A DNA stretch of 64,000 bases from Linnemannia elongata (lineage: Eukaryota > Mortierellomycota > Mortierellomycetes > Mortierellales > Mortierellaceae). Location of the stretch: the NCBI GenBank assembly GCA_036320915.1, contig JAXBDG010000007.1:1488001-1552000 (forward strand), read 5' to 3'. This document shows, one piece after another, positions 23,939-36,448 of the stretch (position 1 is its first letter; the number at the start of each line of letters is the position of its first letter). The position numbers and the translations under genes were made by a program. The notes below the pieces were generated by a model. The model made no database searches. It was not told the DNA's origin and was given only the letters and a program-made list of their open reading frames with translations.

Positions 23939-24517
23939 GATAGATGTCAGCCCTTCTGAGCGTGACTCCGTAGATAGTAGCAGCTGCATGGACAACACCG
24001 ATAATAAGAATAATAATAGTCCTCGTTGAGAAGAAAAGAAAGAGAAGCAGCGACATCAAGGAGTAAAAGGAAGTGAAGGAGGAGGAGTGCCTGATGATAT
24101 TATTTGCGTATGCATGTGCCTTGATCATCGGCCCCCTTTATTTTCCGAGTGAACGAGGGGTGCAAAGAATTCAAGTTGGCAATGGCTCGTTGGCTGCCTG
24201 CTTGCGAATGCATCCTCTCTGTCTTTTTCTCTCTCTCACTCGTCTTGTCCCTTTTCACGCCTTTTTCTCCTTTTTTTTTTTCTTTTGGTGCTTCTCTCCT
24301 ATTCCTTTCCTTCTCGCTCCCTTTCTTCAACCTCTCCTTCCTTCTCACACACCATCGCGAACTCATCTCTTGTACATTTATTTCCGCATTCTCACTTCCA
24401 CTACCATCCCACCTCTCCGCCTCTTCTTCACACTCCGACTCATTCCACACTACTGCATTCTTTCGTTTTCACACCTCACTCTGCCTTCTTCGCTCGACAG
24501 CGTTACGGCCAGTCAAG
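23939..24517. other. Intergenic region with CT-rich leader of FHIP
   Basis: This stretch of 579 nt has no gene. From about 24200 to 24500 the plus strand is strongly pyrimidine-rich, directly before the FHIP start, and is probably its promoter and leader. Confidence 0.5.
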
Positions 24518-27500
24518 ATGGACTCAAGTTTCTGGAACAAGCTGAAAAAGACTATTATGACCACACCCAAGGCCCAGCCCAGTAGTGCCTTGCAGTTGAC
24601 ACGGTTTAACAATGGTTGGCTCGCTATCCAGGTACATCTTTCGTTGTGTCAGTATTTTTACTACTGTGTCTACTACCAGCGCGTGCCCGTGAACAAAGGC
24701 AGATAACCTAAAATAATGACTTTTTTCTTTTTTTTTTTTTTGTACACCATTACATAACCTTAGACGGCGATCTCTACGGCAGAGAAGCGAAACGTGTCTA
24801 TCCAACAGACAGATATCCCAGTCCGCCTGAAAAACATGGTCGACCTCCTTGTGGACGAAGAGTCGCGGTTGGACGATGCCACAGGGACAACGGGCGTCTG
24901 TATGGAATACCTTCTCAAGCACAATGTCCTTGGCAAGCTGGTCAACCTGGCTGAGAAGGACCAGCCCAAGGGCCTCACGGGCGAGACCATCCGGACGTTT
25001 GCAGGGATGATCAACCTGTTGGACGACCGGTTCTTGGTCCACAACTCTGTCCACAAGCCCATCGTCAAGCTTCTACGGACCTGCTGTGGACCCGGGACTG
25101 AATTCGAGGAGAACGAGGACTACCATGAGGACCTGGTCGATCTGATGTACATTCTCTGCTCCAAGATCCATGGCTATCCAGAGCTGTTGAATATCTTTTT
25201 CTATGACCGACAGTGGCTGACTGTGCCTGAAAGGGTCTCAGCGAGGAGGTTGCAGAAGAACAGGGAAACGATGGCGCTTTTGAGGAGTATAAGTCGTCGG
25301 TCGAGTCTGGCGCTTTCGTCGATGGAGGATGACCCACCCACCAGCTCCTCCGCTTCGACACTTGACCAAAAAGCGGACACAAGCTCGCTTAAGGAGGGAG
25401 AGGAGGGAGACGACTCTGAGGAACCCCTTGTCCGACCGGGTCACCTTGCCAGGAGTATGACCGCTGCCAGTCTCCAGGGCCATGAGAACCATCAGGAATC
25501 GAAGCGAGACTACGAGTTCCTGCTGTTTACGTATCTGTCTAAGTTTGTGCATCGAGAGGGCAAATCAGGGGACTTTGCGAGGACAGGACTCTTGTTTTTG
25601 ATGGAATTGGCGACTGGCTCTTTGGGTGAATACATCCTTGACTCGGAGTTCTCGTCGTACCTGACGGCGGGTGTTGGAGCATTATACTCGCAGCTCCCTC
25701 GCAAGCTGATCGTCAAGGCCGATTCCAACAACCTGACCGCCAGCAGCACAACATCCCCTCCACCGGAGCCTAGACCATCGAGGAGAGCCAACATTGAGCT
25801 GTCGACATCCAAGGATTTCCAGTCTAGATTGGATGCGTTCCTGAGGGTCCTCGAGTTCTGCCAAGATGTCCTCATGCGCTGCCCTAACACCGAGATCGCC
25901 ACCACGCTCTTGGCTTCGTTCAAGACGGTCTTTTTGGAGAACATTCTGTACCCGTCGATCCTGGAATGCTCCGACACGGATGGAAGCTCGGTCGCCGTTA
26001 TCAGCTATATCGACTTGATCCTGCAGGCACTTGAACACGAGGCCCTGGTCGATCTGGTTGTAGGGTTCTTGATGGCCTCAGAGGAGGAGGACACACGGAC
26101 CAAGGATGCCGAGGACACCGATGTCTTTGCCGAAGTGCAGAACCCTCAGACAACTTCGCCTTACTTTATGGCGACCGGACGCTTCACGCTCAAGGACCTT
26201 GTCTTGTCACGACTCAAGTCTCGATCACAGCCTACCGTTATAGCGACGCTGAAGTTGTTGAACACGGTGATCACTCGGCATTGCAAGTACTCTCTCAAGC
26301 TGCTCAGTATCCAACCCGACAATCGTGCAACCTCTCTTATCGAAGCCCTGGACATGCCCTGCCAGCACCCATTTAAGAGCGTGCCCCTGATCAATCACCA
26401 CGCGCATGAGCTCGACCTCTTCTTTGGACTCATAGCGACCATCAACCCCGGGAATACACAGGAGATCTTTTGCTGCGGATACGAGTCCTACCTCCGAGAT
26501 GCTGAGGGATCAATTGAGCAGCATCAATGCATGATGGATGGCAACAAGACGGTCGAGGTTCAAAAGACTACCGGCAGCTCGGTCTCGGAGGCAGAGCTCA
26601 AAAAGCAGCGGCGTAGGAGCACAAAGTACGGCAACCGGACAAATGACATGACCGAGGATCTGACGGCGGAAGCAGTTGCGCAGAGTCTGAAGAAGGCTGG
26701 CGAGGCTGCTGCTGCTCTAGGTCAGGCAGGAGGACACTCTCATGGATCTCATCATCCAGTACCGATGCATCGTCTCCTTCCTTCGGATCCTTTACTGCAG
26801 ATCCTTTTGGGTACCTTGTCTCATTTCTTTGCGCACACCGTCGAGTTGAACTTGGCCCTCACCGGAGTGATTACTTCCCTTGCAGTTTGTCCATACCGGT
26901 CTCTGGAAGGATGGCTCTTGTTCAAGTCCAGCGATGTCAAGATGCCCAATGAGGATCGTGGCTCTGAGGAGGACTCTGACAGTGGCGACTCACAGGGCTT
27001 GCATCTCATCGATTCTGAACTCGACACGGCTACTTTAAACGACTCGGATGACGAGGACACTCTTCCTTCCTATCTCACTCGGAGCTCGAAGAGGGTCGCC
27101 ATGGAGTTTGCGAAGCCCTCAGGTCCACCATCCTTCAAGTCCTTCCCAGCATTCTTCACTATGTTGCGGACGCTCACTCAGCAGGTGGATTACTACCGAA
27201 GCGAAATTGATGGCTTTGACGAGTACCTCGCAGATCGTCGACGAACGCTTCTGGGTACTACTCTCGAGTCAACGGCAACGTCTGCGGCGATGATGACGAT
27301 AAGTAGTCCTGGGAGTCTGTTGGGGGGAGGAGGATCATCGTTCGATCAGTCACATAACAACTTGCCGTCGCACCAGTCAGGATACAACATGTTTACATCC
27401 AGCGAGTCGTTCTTTGGAGGCTCCTCGAGCGATCTCTTGGGAGGCGGAGGACGTCCCTCAACACCAACCGTCTCGACTAACAATTTGGCCCAAGCAGCTG

Positions 27501-28645
27501 CCGGTACTACAAGCCCCAGACATCTTGGTAACGGTGGACAATCCGGTGCTGGGTCGAGGGTAACGTCTCCAGCGCCTCAACGTGCTAATTCCAAGACGCC
27601 TGTTCAGGGAAGTGGACTGTCCAACCCGGTCTCGATGGTTAAGATCAGTTCCCCCCGCGCTAGGAAGAGTAGCTCCCCGTCTAGTCTGATGTCGACTCCT
27701 TCCAACATGTCGTTCTTGATCCCGCCCGGTGTTGGTGGCAAGCGTAATTTCAAGTCCAACAGTACCAGCCCGCTCGCGACTTCTGGAGCACGCTTTCCCT
27801 CGGCCTCTACGTTGGAGCTTGATGGACAGGTGGGCACTGCTTCCTCGTTGTCTGCTTCTTCGTCACAGCTGACATCGGCAACGACGGCAGGGCCTCCTAG
27901 GGCATTGTCGCCCGCCCCTGCGTCACAACCGAGAGCGCTTTGGGCTCCTGCCTCGACCAACGCGACCAGTTTGTCTAAAGTTGGTGGAGTGCCCTCTCTT
28001 CCCAACTCGACTTCCTCTGCTCCATCGGCCCCTGTCCCGTCCACACTCCCTGGCAACTATTCTCATCATCATCAGACCAACCTGTCCATGTCCCAGTCCC
28101 AGCTCGGAAACTTGGGCACAAACAGCGCGCTGGCCAAGACGATGGAGACCATGATGATCAAGCCCCTCTTCCCAGATGGGTTCGTGAACGACTCGGATAG
28201 CGAGGCCGAGACTGTGTTGGACATTGAGGCTGAGTTGAGTGACAGTGACGATGAGAGCGATAGTTCTGACGACGATAGCAGCGACAGCGATGATGATGAT
28301 GAGGACGATGATGATGATGCCGACAGGGAGGTTAACTCTGATCTTCAGGAACCCTCCCGAGAAGCGCGTCGGCGTCGACGTAGGCAACTCCGTCAACAAC
28401 AGGAACAACAACAGCAGAAGCGAAGCGTTGTGGGTGGGAACAAAGGGATGATGGCCAGCTCTAGTCATTTGTTGCAATCGCCTGCCGTTCAGCCTAAACG
28501 CGGGGTTCAGCCACAGAAGGAGCAACTGGTGTCGTTGGGCCAATTGTTGACGAACGTTGTAATCTTGGAGGAGGTTGTCAAGGAGGTTGTTGCGGTTGCT
28601 CAGGTCCGGAAAGGGATGGGGATCGACAGAGTTCGTTTCCTTTGA
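24518..28645 (+). CDS. FHIP (FTS- and Hook-interacting protein, FAM160/RAI16-like)
   Basis: Two exons, 24518-24631 and 24764-28645, joined in phase 0, give 1331 aa. FHIP bridges the FTS-Hook complex to early endosomes so dynein can carry them; Aspergillus FhipA does this. The N-terminal half has family blocks FWNKLKKTIM, VCMEYLLKHNVLGKLVNLA, YHEDLVDLMYILCSKI and YPELLNIFFYDRQWL. A later block near residues 695-740 reads LLPSDPLLQILLGTLSHFF and ends in PYRSLEGWLLF. A large low-complexity Ser/Thr/Pro region follows. The C-terminal part has an acidic Asp/Ser run (~28230-28330) and an Arg/Gln-rich stretch. An insert of Ser-rich acidic sequence splits the conserved halves, and the protein is longer than animal FHIPs because of disordered tails. 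The gene converges with the Zn2Cys6 gene. Confidence 0.9.
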
Positions 28646-29174
28646 AGATTTTTTTTTCTTGGGAACAGGAGAGAGGAGGAAGACAGAAATAAATAGCAGT
28701 GAAGGAATCATGATTCTTGGAAAAAAAAAAAAAAAAGTAGGATATCCATAGACAAACATGCAAAACGCTCAAAAAAAAAACCACATCACTCGACACCATT
28801 CACTGGGGTGCTCTCTGCTCTCCAATACTACTGGAGAGCAAAGATAGCAAAGCAGGTCGCTGTTTACTCTTTGTATTTCTCATCTCGCAGGCAGGACAAG
28901 CATGTCGATTTGGTTATACTTGTTTTTTTTTTGTATTTTATTCTTTTTATTCGATCTTGATTGAAAGAAGGGGTATGTGGATGGAAGTATGTACGTGTTT
29001 GTGCTTTTGTGTTCCAGTTTTGTTGTTTGTATGCAAGGTGGGGTAAAAGGTATGTAATGTACGAGTTGTTTGTGTTTGAGATCAATTAGGAGTTGCTGTA
29101 CAAAAAAAGAAGTGGTATAACGAGAAGAAAAAGAAAAATAAAAGATAAGGCATAGAAAGAAAAGAAAACAAATC
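28646..29174. other. Intergenic region between convergent genes
   Basis: This 529-nt A/T-rich stretch holds the 3' ends of FHIP (+) and the Zn2Cys6 gene (-), including an A run near 28720-28736. No coding feature is seen. Confidence 0.5.
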
Positions 29175-31424
29175 TTAGAAGAAAGGGACAGGGCCGTGTC
29201 CATTCTGCTGAGGATGAGGATAAAGCTGGTGGGAAGAAGAGGAGACCTTCCGCTGCTTCTGCAGGTTGAGTCGGACAAGAGCCTGCTCTCGCTGAACCTG
29301 TTCCTGTTGGTGCTGCAGAAGCTGCTGCCGCTGTTGAAGGAACTGGAGCTCGACCTGCATGTCATGCTGTTGCTGCTGCAACATGGCTTCCATCCTGCGA
29401 CGACCTTCTTCCCCTTCCTCCTCCTCCTCCTCCTCCTTCTTTTGTTCGCGCTCACACTCCTCCTCAGAATCATGGTCGTGACCAATAGGATTAAAACCGA
29501 TCCCCATACCGATGGAACCGATACACATGTTTTCCTCCTCCTCCTTGATCATCTCGCGTTCCTCAGAAAGTGCATGTTGACGCTGTTTGAACGTCAGCAG
29601 CTGTATCGTCTTCGTCGAGGCAGAAGAAAAGGTCGACACCGTCGATGGACATGGAGAGACTGCTGGGGACGATGACACCGCAACCAAAGGTGCAGCAGTC
29701 GATACCAATGGCATCGACGATGAAGAAGGGAGGCTCTGGTGCAGCATCTGGAGAGCGAGCCAGGCTTGGGGGTCATTGTTATTGTTCTCCGTGATCGAGG
29801 TCTGACGACAGAAGGGAGTACCTCCCAAGGCCAGGGGGGCTGCAGCCACTCGGTGTTGTTGTTGCATGAAGGACATTGAATCAAGTCCCTGCTGATGAGC
29901 TAAGACGACGCCTCTGCTGCCATCGGGAGAACCGACCGAGGGAGGGTGGGAGAACCCTTGTGCCGTCGATGTCAGACCTAAAGTCGATGAGGAGGAGTAG
30001 CTTGCCCAAGCATCTGCACCCATGGAGGTCGTCATGGACGTATGGCTGGACGACGGGACGATTGGAGACACGATAATGGGAGACGAAAACGACGCGGATG
30101 AATGAGGGCCGCTGTTGCTCCTGTACATCGCGTAGGGATGATTCCCGGCAGGCAGGGAGGGGCGGCGTCCAAGACGGATGACACGATGCTCGAGCGTTGC
30201 AGGAGAGGCAGGGGAGCTTCGAGAATGAGCTCGGTAGTTTAAGGACACGCTTTGAGGTGAGCCCTGAGAACTCAAATACTGGTGCTGGAGCGATACAGTG
30301 GGAGCCACTTGGTAGGTCGATCTGGCGGACTGCTGAGGGAGGGACATGACTCGAGGACGAGGGACATAACCAGACTGCTGTTGGTGCTGGTGGTGACGAT
30401 GGAGTTGCTCTTGAAGGTGCAACTGATGCTGTTGCTGCGCTTGCTGGTACATGCTAGCAAGCATGATAGCCTGAGCAGCAGCCTTGCTACCACCCTTTGG
30501 TCGGCCTCGAGGCTTGGGTGTCGCGTCTCGACAGGTCAGAGCTTTGGATGGGTGCTTGAGACAATTCTGGCACGGTCGGCCACTATCACATTTGATATGA
30601 GACCGCTTACAACTGGCGCATGCCGTGATGGCCGGAAGCATAACCGCGGACTCATCAAAGTGGGTCGAGATGGGTGAGGAGACCAGGGAGGACGAAGCCG
30701 AAGGAGAGGAGGACTTGGATGACGACCCAGACGACGATGAGGATGACGATGAAGGAGAAGAATGGTCATGGCCGGGAGGCATAGATCGACGACTCTCCAT
30801 CATGGTCTGACAGCCGTATGAGGAGGTGGCAGAAGAGTCAACGAAGTAATGATGGCCATCTTCATCTCCAGCGGCAGAGGACGACGTGGAAGGAAAGGAC
30901 GAGATGTCGGAAGCAAAAGAGGGAGGAAGGGGAGGCAACGAAGAGAATGAAGGCAGAAATGAGAGATAGGTAGGCGTTGCTTCAGATGTTGTGGCCAAAG
31001 CGGCTATTGCTGCAGAAGATGGTGATGAGGAAGTGGAAGGGACAGAGCAAGGATCGAAGGCCGACGACAAGAGGTTCAGATCCTGCATGGGATCAACGGA
31101 CGACTGAGGATGTTGTTGTTGTTGTCGAAGACGCTGTTGTTGCTGATGGTGATGTGGTTGTTGTTGCTGTGATTGGATATGATGGTGGAGGGAATTGAGA
31201 AAGTCTTCTGGTCGGACCATGTTGTTGCACATCGAATCAATATCAGAAGCTCCCAGATACGATGATGGGGTCTGGTAGAGGTGGTCAGGCGTGTGTTGTT
31301 GTTTGATAGAGTCAGAGTCATTGCTATCTCCGCGATAAGGGAATGGTTTTGAGAAGGATCGAGAAGCCATATGTGAAAGAGGGGAATCGATGCCAAGTGT
31401 GGTTTGTTGAGAGAGTGTTGTCAT
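29175..31424 (-). CDS. Zn(II)2Cys6 transcription factor with AT-hook, Gln-rich
   Basis: A single 749-aa reading frame encodes a GAL4-type binuclear zinc cluster. Its Cys pattern is CASCKRSHIK, then CDSGRPCQNC, then a sixth Cys nine residues on. The spacing is C-x2-C-x6-C-x5-C-x2-C-x9-C, with the last loop a little long. It is followed at once by PKPRGRPKGG, an AT-hook, so two DNA-binding elements sit together at about residues 268-315. The N-terminal half has Gln/His runs and a Ser-rich stretch. The C-terminal half has Ser runs, an acidic Glu-rich block (KKEEEEEEEGEEG) and a Gln/His/Leu-rich coiled segment. No fungal-specific middle homology domain is recognised, so the zinc cluster is all that defines the family. 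Targets cannot be inferred. No intron is needed. Confidence 0.88.
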   Translation of the reverse strand: MTTLSQQTTLGIDSPLSHMASRSFSKPFPYRGDSNDSDSIKQQHTPDHLYQTPSSYLGASDIDSMCNNMVRPEDFLNSLHHHIQSQQQQPHHHQQQQRLRQQQQHPQSSVDPMQDLNLLSSAFDPCSVPSTSSSPSSAAIAALATTSEATPTYLSFLPSFSSLPPLPPSFASDISSFPSTSSSAAGDEDGHHYFVDSSATSSYGCQTMMESRRSMPPGHDHSSPSSSSSSSSGSSSKSSSPSASSSLVSSPISTHFDESAVMLPAITACASCKRSHIKCDSGRPCQNCLKHPSKALTCRDATPKPRGRPKGGSKAAAQAIMLASMYQQAQQQHQLHLQEQLHRHHQHQQQSGYVPRPRVMSLPQQSARSTYQVAPTVSLQHQYLSSQGSPQSVSLNYRAHSRSSPASPATLEHRVIRLGRRPSLPAGNHPYAMYRSNSGPHSSASFSSPIIVSPIVPSSSHTSMTTSMGADAWASYSSSSTLGLTSTAQGFSHPPSVGSPDGSRGVVLAHQQGLDSMSFMQQQHRVAAAPLALGGTPFCRQTSITENNNNDPQAWLALQMLHQSLPSSSSMPLVSTAAPLVAVSSSPAVSPCPSTVSTFSSASTKTIQLLTFKQRQHALSEEREMIKEEEENMCIGSIGMGIGFNPIGHDHDSEEECEREQKKEEEEEEEGEEGRRRMEAMLQQQQHDMQVELQFLQQRQQLLQHQQEQVQREQALVRLNLQKQRKVSSSSHQLYPHPQQNGHGPVPFF

Positions 31425-32214
31425 CGCCTAGGTGTGTGTAGGAGACGAGTGCGTGAAAAAAAGAGAGCGAGAGACAGTTGTAGCGTCGAAGGTGATTATT
31501 TGCTGTGCTGAATCAAGAGTCCGTGTCGAAGACGCGTTTTGGTGAGGGCGTGAGTAGTGCTGGGGCTGAGGTGAGAAAGTGTGAAGAGAAAAAAGAGAGA
31601 AGTTAAATATGGATCGGTCATTTAAAGAATCACTGTCGCTTTAAACATCAAGAAAAATGGGGACATGCGTTCCGTTTGTGTTTGTTGCACGAGAGTATTA
31701 TGAGCCATACTATACCTGTTTAAAAAAGAAAGCTCCCTTGTTTTTTTATTCTTTGGACTTTTCTGCCTTTTGAGCGTCAATTGTCAATCAAGGAGAGAGA
31801 AGGAAGAGTGTTTGTTGTCTGGACAAGTGGGTGGGTTGAGGCGTGAGGGTGAGTTTTTTCCCCCTCAGTTACAATGTTGAGAAATGGAGAGGAGAGATTG
31901 AGAGTGAGAGAGAATGAGAGCAGAAACTGGGAAGGAGGAAGGGACAGGAACAAACGGGAACAAGAAAATGGGGGGGGAGGCTGAGCGAGGGGAAGGAAGG
32001 AAGGAGAAGGGACAAGAAAAAGAATAGGAAGGAAATCGATGAGGAGGTGTGTGTGTGAAGGAGAACGAGAGTTCGGTTATCCTCGAAGAAGATCGACGAA
32101 CAAACAAAAAGCAGAAAGAGAAGGGGAAAAAAGAGAGCACAGTAAAAGGTGCAAAGTGAGTGCAGGACAACGTAAAAGAAAGTGAGTGCAGGACGATGTA
32201 AAAGAAAGGGAGTG

Positions 32215-32218
<4 letters not shown>

Positions 32219-32251
<33 letters not shown>
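32219..32251. repeat. (GA)n microsatellite
   Basis: A pure GA dinucleotide run of about 33 nt within the purine-rich region upstream of the Zn2Cys6 gene. Confidence 0.9.
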
Positions 32252-32255
<4 letters not shown>

Positions 32256-35200
32256 AAGAAGGAAGAGATTTGTTCAAGGGGCTGGAGGAATAGTGAGTGA
32301 CAAAATGGTGTAAACAGAGTTGGCTGCAGTCGGGTGGAGAGGATAGCGATCAAGGGCAGTAAAAGTATAGGGTAAAAGGAATGGGTGAATGGTATGCAAA
32401 AAAGGTGTACGAAGAAGTTTTTCGAGGGAGAAGAGAAGACAGAAAAGAAGGAGCGAAGTGAAGGGGTATACGAATGTGTGTGTATTGGCAAGTGAGCACT
32501 AGGAAGGGATGGTAAAGATGGTAAACAAACAAGAGTAGTTAAAAAAAAGGGACAAGGAAAGGGATGTAAGCGTGGATAAGCAGAGAGTGAGTGAGTGAAG
32601 TGAACTGAAGTGGGAAATGAGAGTGAAAGGAGTAGGAGGAGTAGAATTAGAGTGGAGGTAGTTGAAGAGTAGTAGTGGCAGAAGCAGAGAAATAGTATGT
32701 AGTATCAAGCAAGTAAGTAAGAAACAAGAAAGTGAACAAACGAGAGAGTGGAACCTTTTTTGCTTTCGGGGACATCGCCTTCTTTTATACAGAAAAGCCA
32801 TAGATGAGTAACGGAGTGGCAAAAAGGAATTGTATAACAACATTGAGTAGAACCATTTGAATCGTCAACCAACCCACCCGCGTCTTTTTTCTTCTGCTGT
32901 TGTCTGTTTGTTCAAGGCAGGGAAGGGGGCTAACAGAGTTCAGTCTCGCCCTTGTCTTGTCAGTCCGCCCGTTAGTCAACGCTCGTCAAACAAGCTTGCC
33001 TTTAGCCTCGTGCACTCGTGCACACATATATATCTTCACTTCACAATTTGGTGTGGTGTGCTGTTGTGTGTTATGTTGTAAAGAGATATTATTGAATTGA
33101 GTCAGCAAAGCAAAAGTGAACATGTCATTGAATAATACCAGCACCCTGGACAAAAAAACATAAAAAAAAAAGGGACAGAGGGTCAGACCTGTTCCCGCCA
33201 GAAAAAATGAAAGGGATAACAACGGTACAGTCATGACCACAATGAGTAGGAAATAAATACACGACATAATCCAAAACAAATCCGAGGAAGACGACTGGAT
33301 CCATGCCAAGGCACCATAGGAAATTCAGTCAATCGAACTGACTTTGTACATATGTACTCAGCATACAAAAGAATTGTGCATTAGAGAATAGACAATATAA
33401 ACGAAACTGTATTCAATCAAAAGATGGGCATGGATGTATCCGAAAGCACTCAGCACACCCAACACCCAACAAACAAGCAAGAAAACATAAACACAAACAC
33501 AAACACAAAAAAACACAATCGAAAAGAAACACAACCAACAATGAGGACGATAACAAAAGCAAAAACAAGGTGTATGCATCCATTCGCTCATTCAGGAACA
33601 AAACAACGTTTAGTCAGGGTGTCCTGGTGCGAAAGGAGTCGGGGTGCATCTGCAGACAATACCATTGCACGAGGCATGAATGGGGAGTGAAGGGGAACCT
33701 ACCCAACAACTAAGCACAGAAAAGAAAGAGTGAATGTATACAACCCGCATCCTCCCATCATCGAGGCACTCGTAAACAAAGCGTAGGGAGAGGGAAAGGA
33801 TACAAAAAAAAGGAGTGTGATCTCCCCTCAACCTTCTCTCTTTCGTGGGTCCGTCAGTCAGTCAGGCACAGCGCATAGTCATCGTGAGGGTCCGAGGCTA
33901 ATCGACTTTCATTTCATTGGTGATAATATCAGGGACCCATACTTTCTTGCTTCTCCTTTTTCTGTTCATTCTCTTCACTTTTCTGTGTCCCCTCATCACA
34001 ATACTATGCCCAGAACCACAGAAAAGGGCAAAGGCAGCAAAAGTCGACAAAAAAAATGCATGGGTGCATGTAAAGGCATCGAGCGTAATGACCCTCCTTG
34101 CACATGTAGAGAAATTATGACTCGAAAGTCAGCGTGACGACAACGAAAAGCGGGACAAAGGGGACGGGAAATGAGAAGTGGCTATGGTCCCTGTTCCAGG
34201 AAAAGTGAAATGTTCATGGTTCTTTTCTCTTTCACCAACCCCTTTTTGACCGTCATTGCATGGATACGATACCCGCGCTCTTTTTTTTTTTTTTTTTTTT
34301 TTGAGGGTCGAGAAGGTGCTCATTATTCTGCAGCTCCTTTTTATTTCTCCTTGGTGGAAAGCGCCTGCCTGGTCCGTGTCGAACAATGGACAGAAAGTGT
34401 GTGTGAGTGAGGGTGAGGATAGTGATCAAGAATCAACTATGTCAGTCCGGATCTGATCCTCTCCTTCTCTCCTTCGCTCCCTTGCTGGTTCAATTATTTC
34501 TCAGCTCAGAAGAGACCTTTACTGTTCCTTCCCGCAGATATTCTTTTGTGCCGTTGTTGTAATTTTAACAGGAGCCACGAGTTAAAAAATCGAAAATTGG
34601 GCGTTTGCCTTGCTTTTCAGGGACAAAAGAGGAGGGGGTTGAAGAGGGGGTAAAAAAGAAAGGAGCTTTACAATGCATAAAAAAACATTAGTAACATGAG
34701 TTAGAAGGGAGGTACGAGGTTAAGGTACACCGTGCACTATCCATGTAGCTATCTCATTCCTTTCTTCTTTCCTTCCTTCCCTGTACCTCTTTGTAGAGCT
34801 GAGGAGAAGGGCAGGGATGAGAGGAAGAGATAGATGGATAACAGAAGCGACAGAGCGAGATGGTTCATGCAGAAAAAACAACCAAAGGAATAAGGCCCCT
34901 CTCGAACCATGGCGCAACTCTTACAAGGGGAACTGACTCTAGCGTTATTGTTGTTGTTTTTTTTTTTTTTTTTTTTCACCCGCTCTCTCTTTTTGAGCGC
35001 ACATGTGCGACCATTCAAGCCACGACTGTGACCAGAAAACGCAACAAACACAAAAAAGGTGAAAAAGACCAAAAAGGCGGGAAAAACGCGGCGAGAGTGC
35101 TCACCAATGGGCAAGTCGGCATTGGATTGACTTAAAAGTTCAAAAGGACAATGGGCGCTTGTCTCTCAAAGAGAAAAAAGAAGAAAAGAAAAAAGAAAAA

Positions 35201-36411
35201 AGAAAAAAGAAAACTAAAATATTGGAACTCCTACACTTTTCGCCTCTACTCGGTCATTGTACCATTGTACCATACCTCTCAGTACTGTACATGTATTGTA
35301 CTTGGCTTGTGCCTGAGCTGGGATTTTCTTTCCTTTTGTTTTCTTTTGTCTTTTCTTTTGAGAGCATGATTACGTTTCGTTCAAGTGGTTCGCTTGCTCG
35401 CTCACCTTTTTTATTCTTTTTTTTTTTTTGTTGCTGCTGCTCCTCTTCGTCGTCGTCGATTGTCTGCCACATTGTGGTGTTGCTCTTGCAAAGAGATGTA
35501 GGTGCATACTGCATAGCAAGAGCCAAGTCATATCAAGGACGAAAGGCAAGGAAGGAGATGTGTGGTTGTCTGTTTCTAGGCACCCCTTGACTATTACTTC
35601 TGCAAACATTCGACTTTTTTTACCTCGACAAAGCAAGCCATTGAAAAGAAAAAGAGTGAAGGACATGCACGATCGGCCTTTTACTTTTCCCTCTCTCTTT
35701 CTTTGTGTCTCTCTCTCTCCTCTGCCTGTATGTATGTCTGTCTCTTTAGGTCGCACCATCTTGAAAGTTGAAAAGAGGAAAGCTCAACCTGCATGCCGCC
35801 TGAATGCCGCATTGCTATTGTTGTATCTCTAGTCTCCCATCTAGACATTCAGCTCACCATCTATGTACTGCCCGCTACCTCTTGACCAATACTTCGCTGG
35901 GTTCCCATGGCCCATTTGCCAACTTCTAGAACAGGCCACCCTGCCCTCCAGCTCTGCCCAACCCACTCTTGCCTACAATGCCCCTGACTCTTACACTCCT
36001 CCCCCCGCCCCCTTTTTTCGCAATGCCCCTCCTTTTCACCTTAAATGAACTGAATGAACAAATAGATTGTCATCCTTCAAAGAACACACCCCCTACCCAG
36101 GCCTGGGTGGTCAACAACAATTCCGAAAATAGACACAAAAGAAAAAAGAAAAAGAGAGAAAAGCAGATATCAATGCGCAATGGTACCATTTATGTCGGCG
36201 TGGTGTGTGATGTTTGCGTGTATGAGTGCTCATGAAGAAAAAAAGAGAAACAAAAAAAAATGGTCTGTGTACGCTATGCGCATTAGGGCTCTATTTTTTT
36301 TCCTCTTTCCTTCATCCTAGTTTTTCCTTCCTTTTTTTCTTTCCCTGCTTTCCTTTGGTGACCTTTGTGTTCTTTGTGTTTGTGTTACTTGTGTAAATGA
36401 GCCAAGGCACG

Positions 36412-36448
36412 AAAAAAAAAATAAAAAAAAAAAAAAAAAAAAAAAAAA
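36412..36448. repeat. Poly-A tract
   Basis: A nearly pure A run of about 36 nt with one T interruption. No body or target duplication of a retroposon was found beside it. Confidence 0.85.

Noticed and set aside
29196..29675. Leu-rich plus-strand frame
   Set aside because: Antisense of the Gln/Glu-rich tail of the Zn2Cys6 protein (CAG/GAG read as CTG/CTC).
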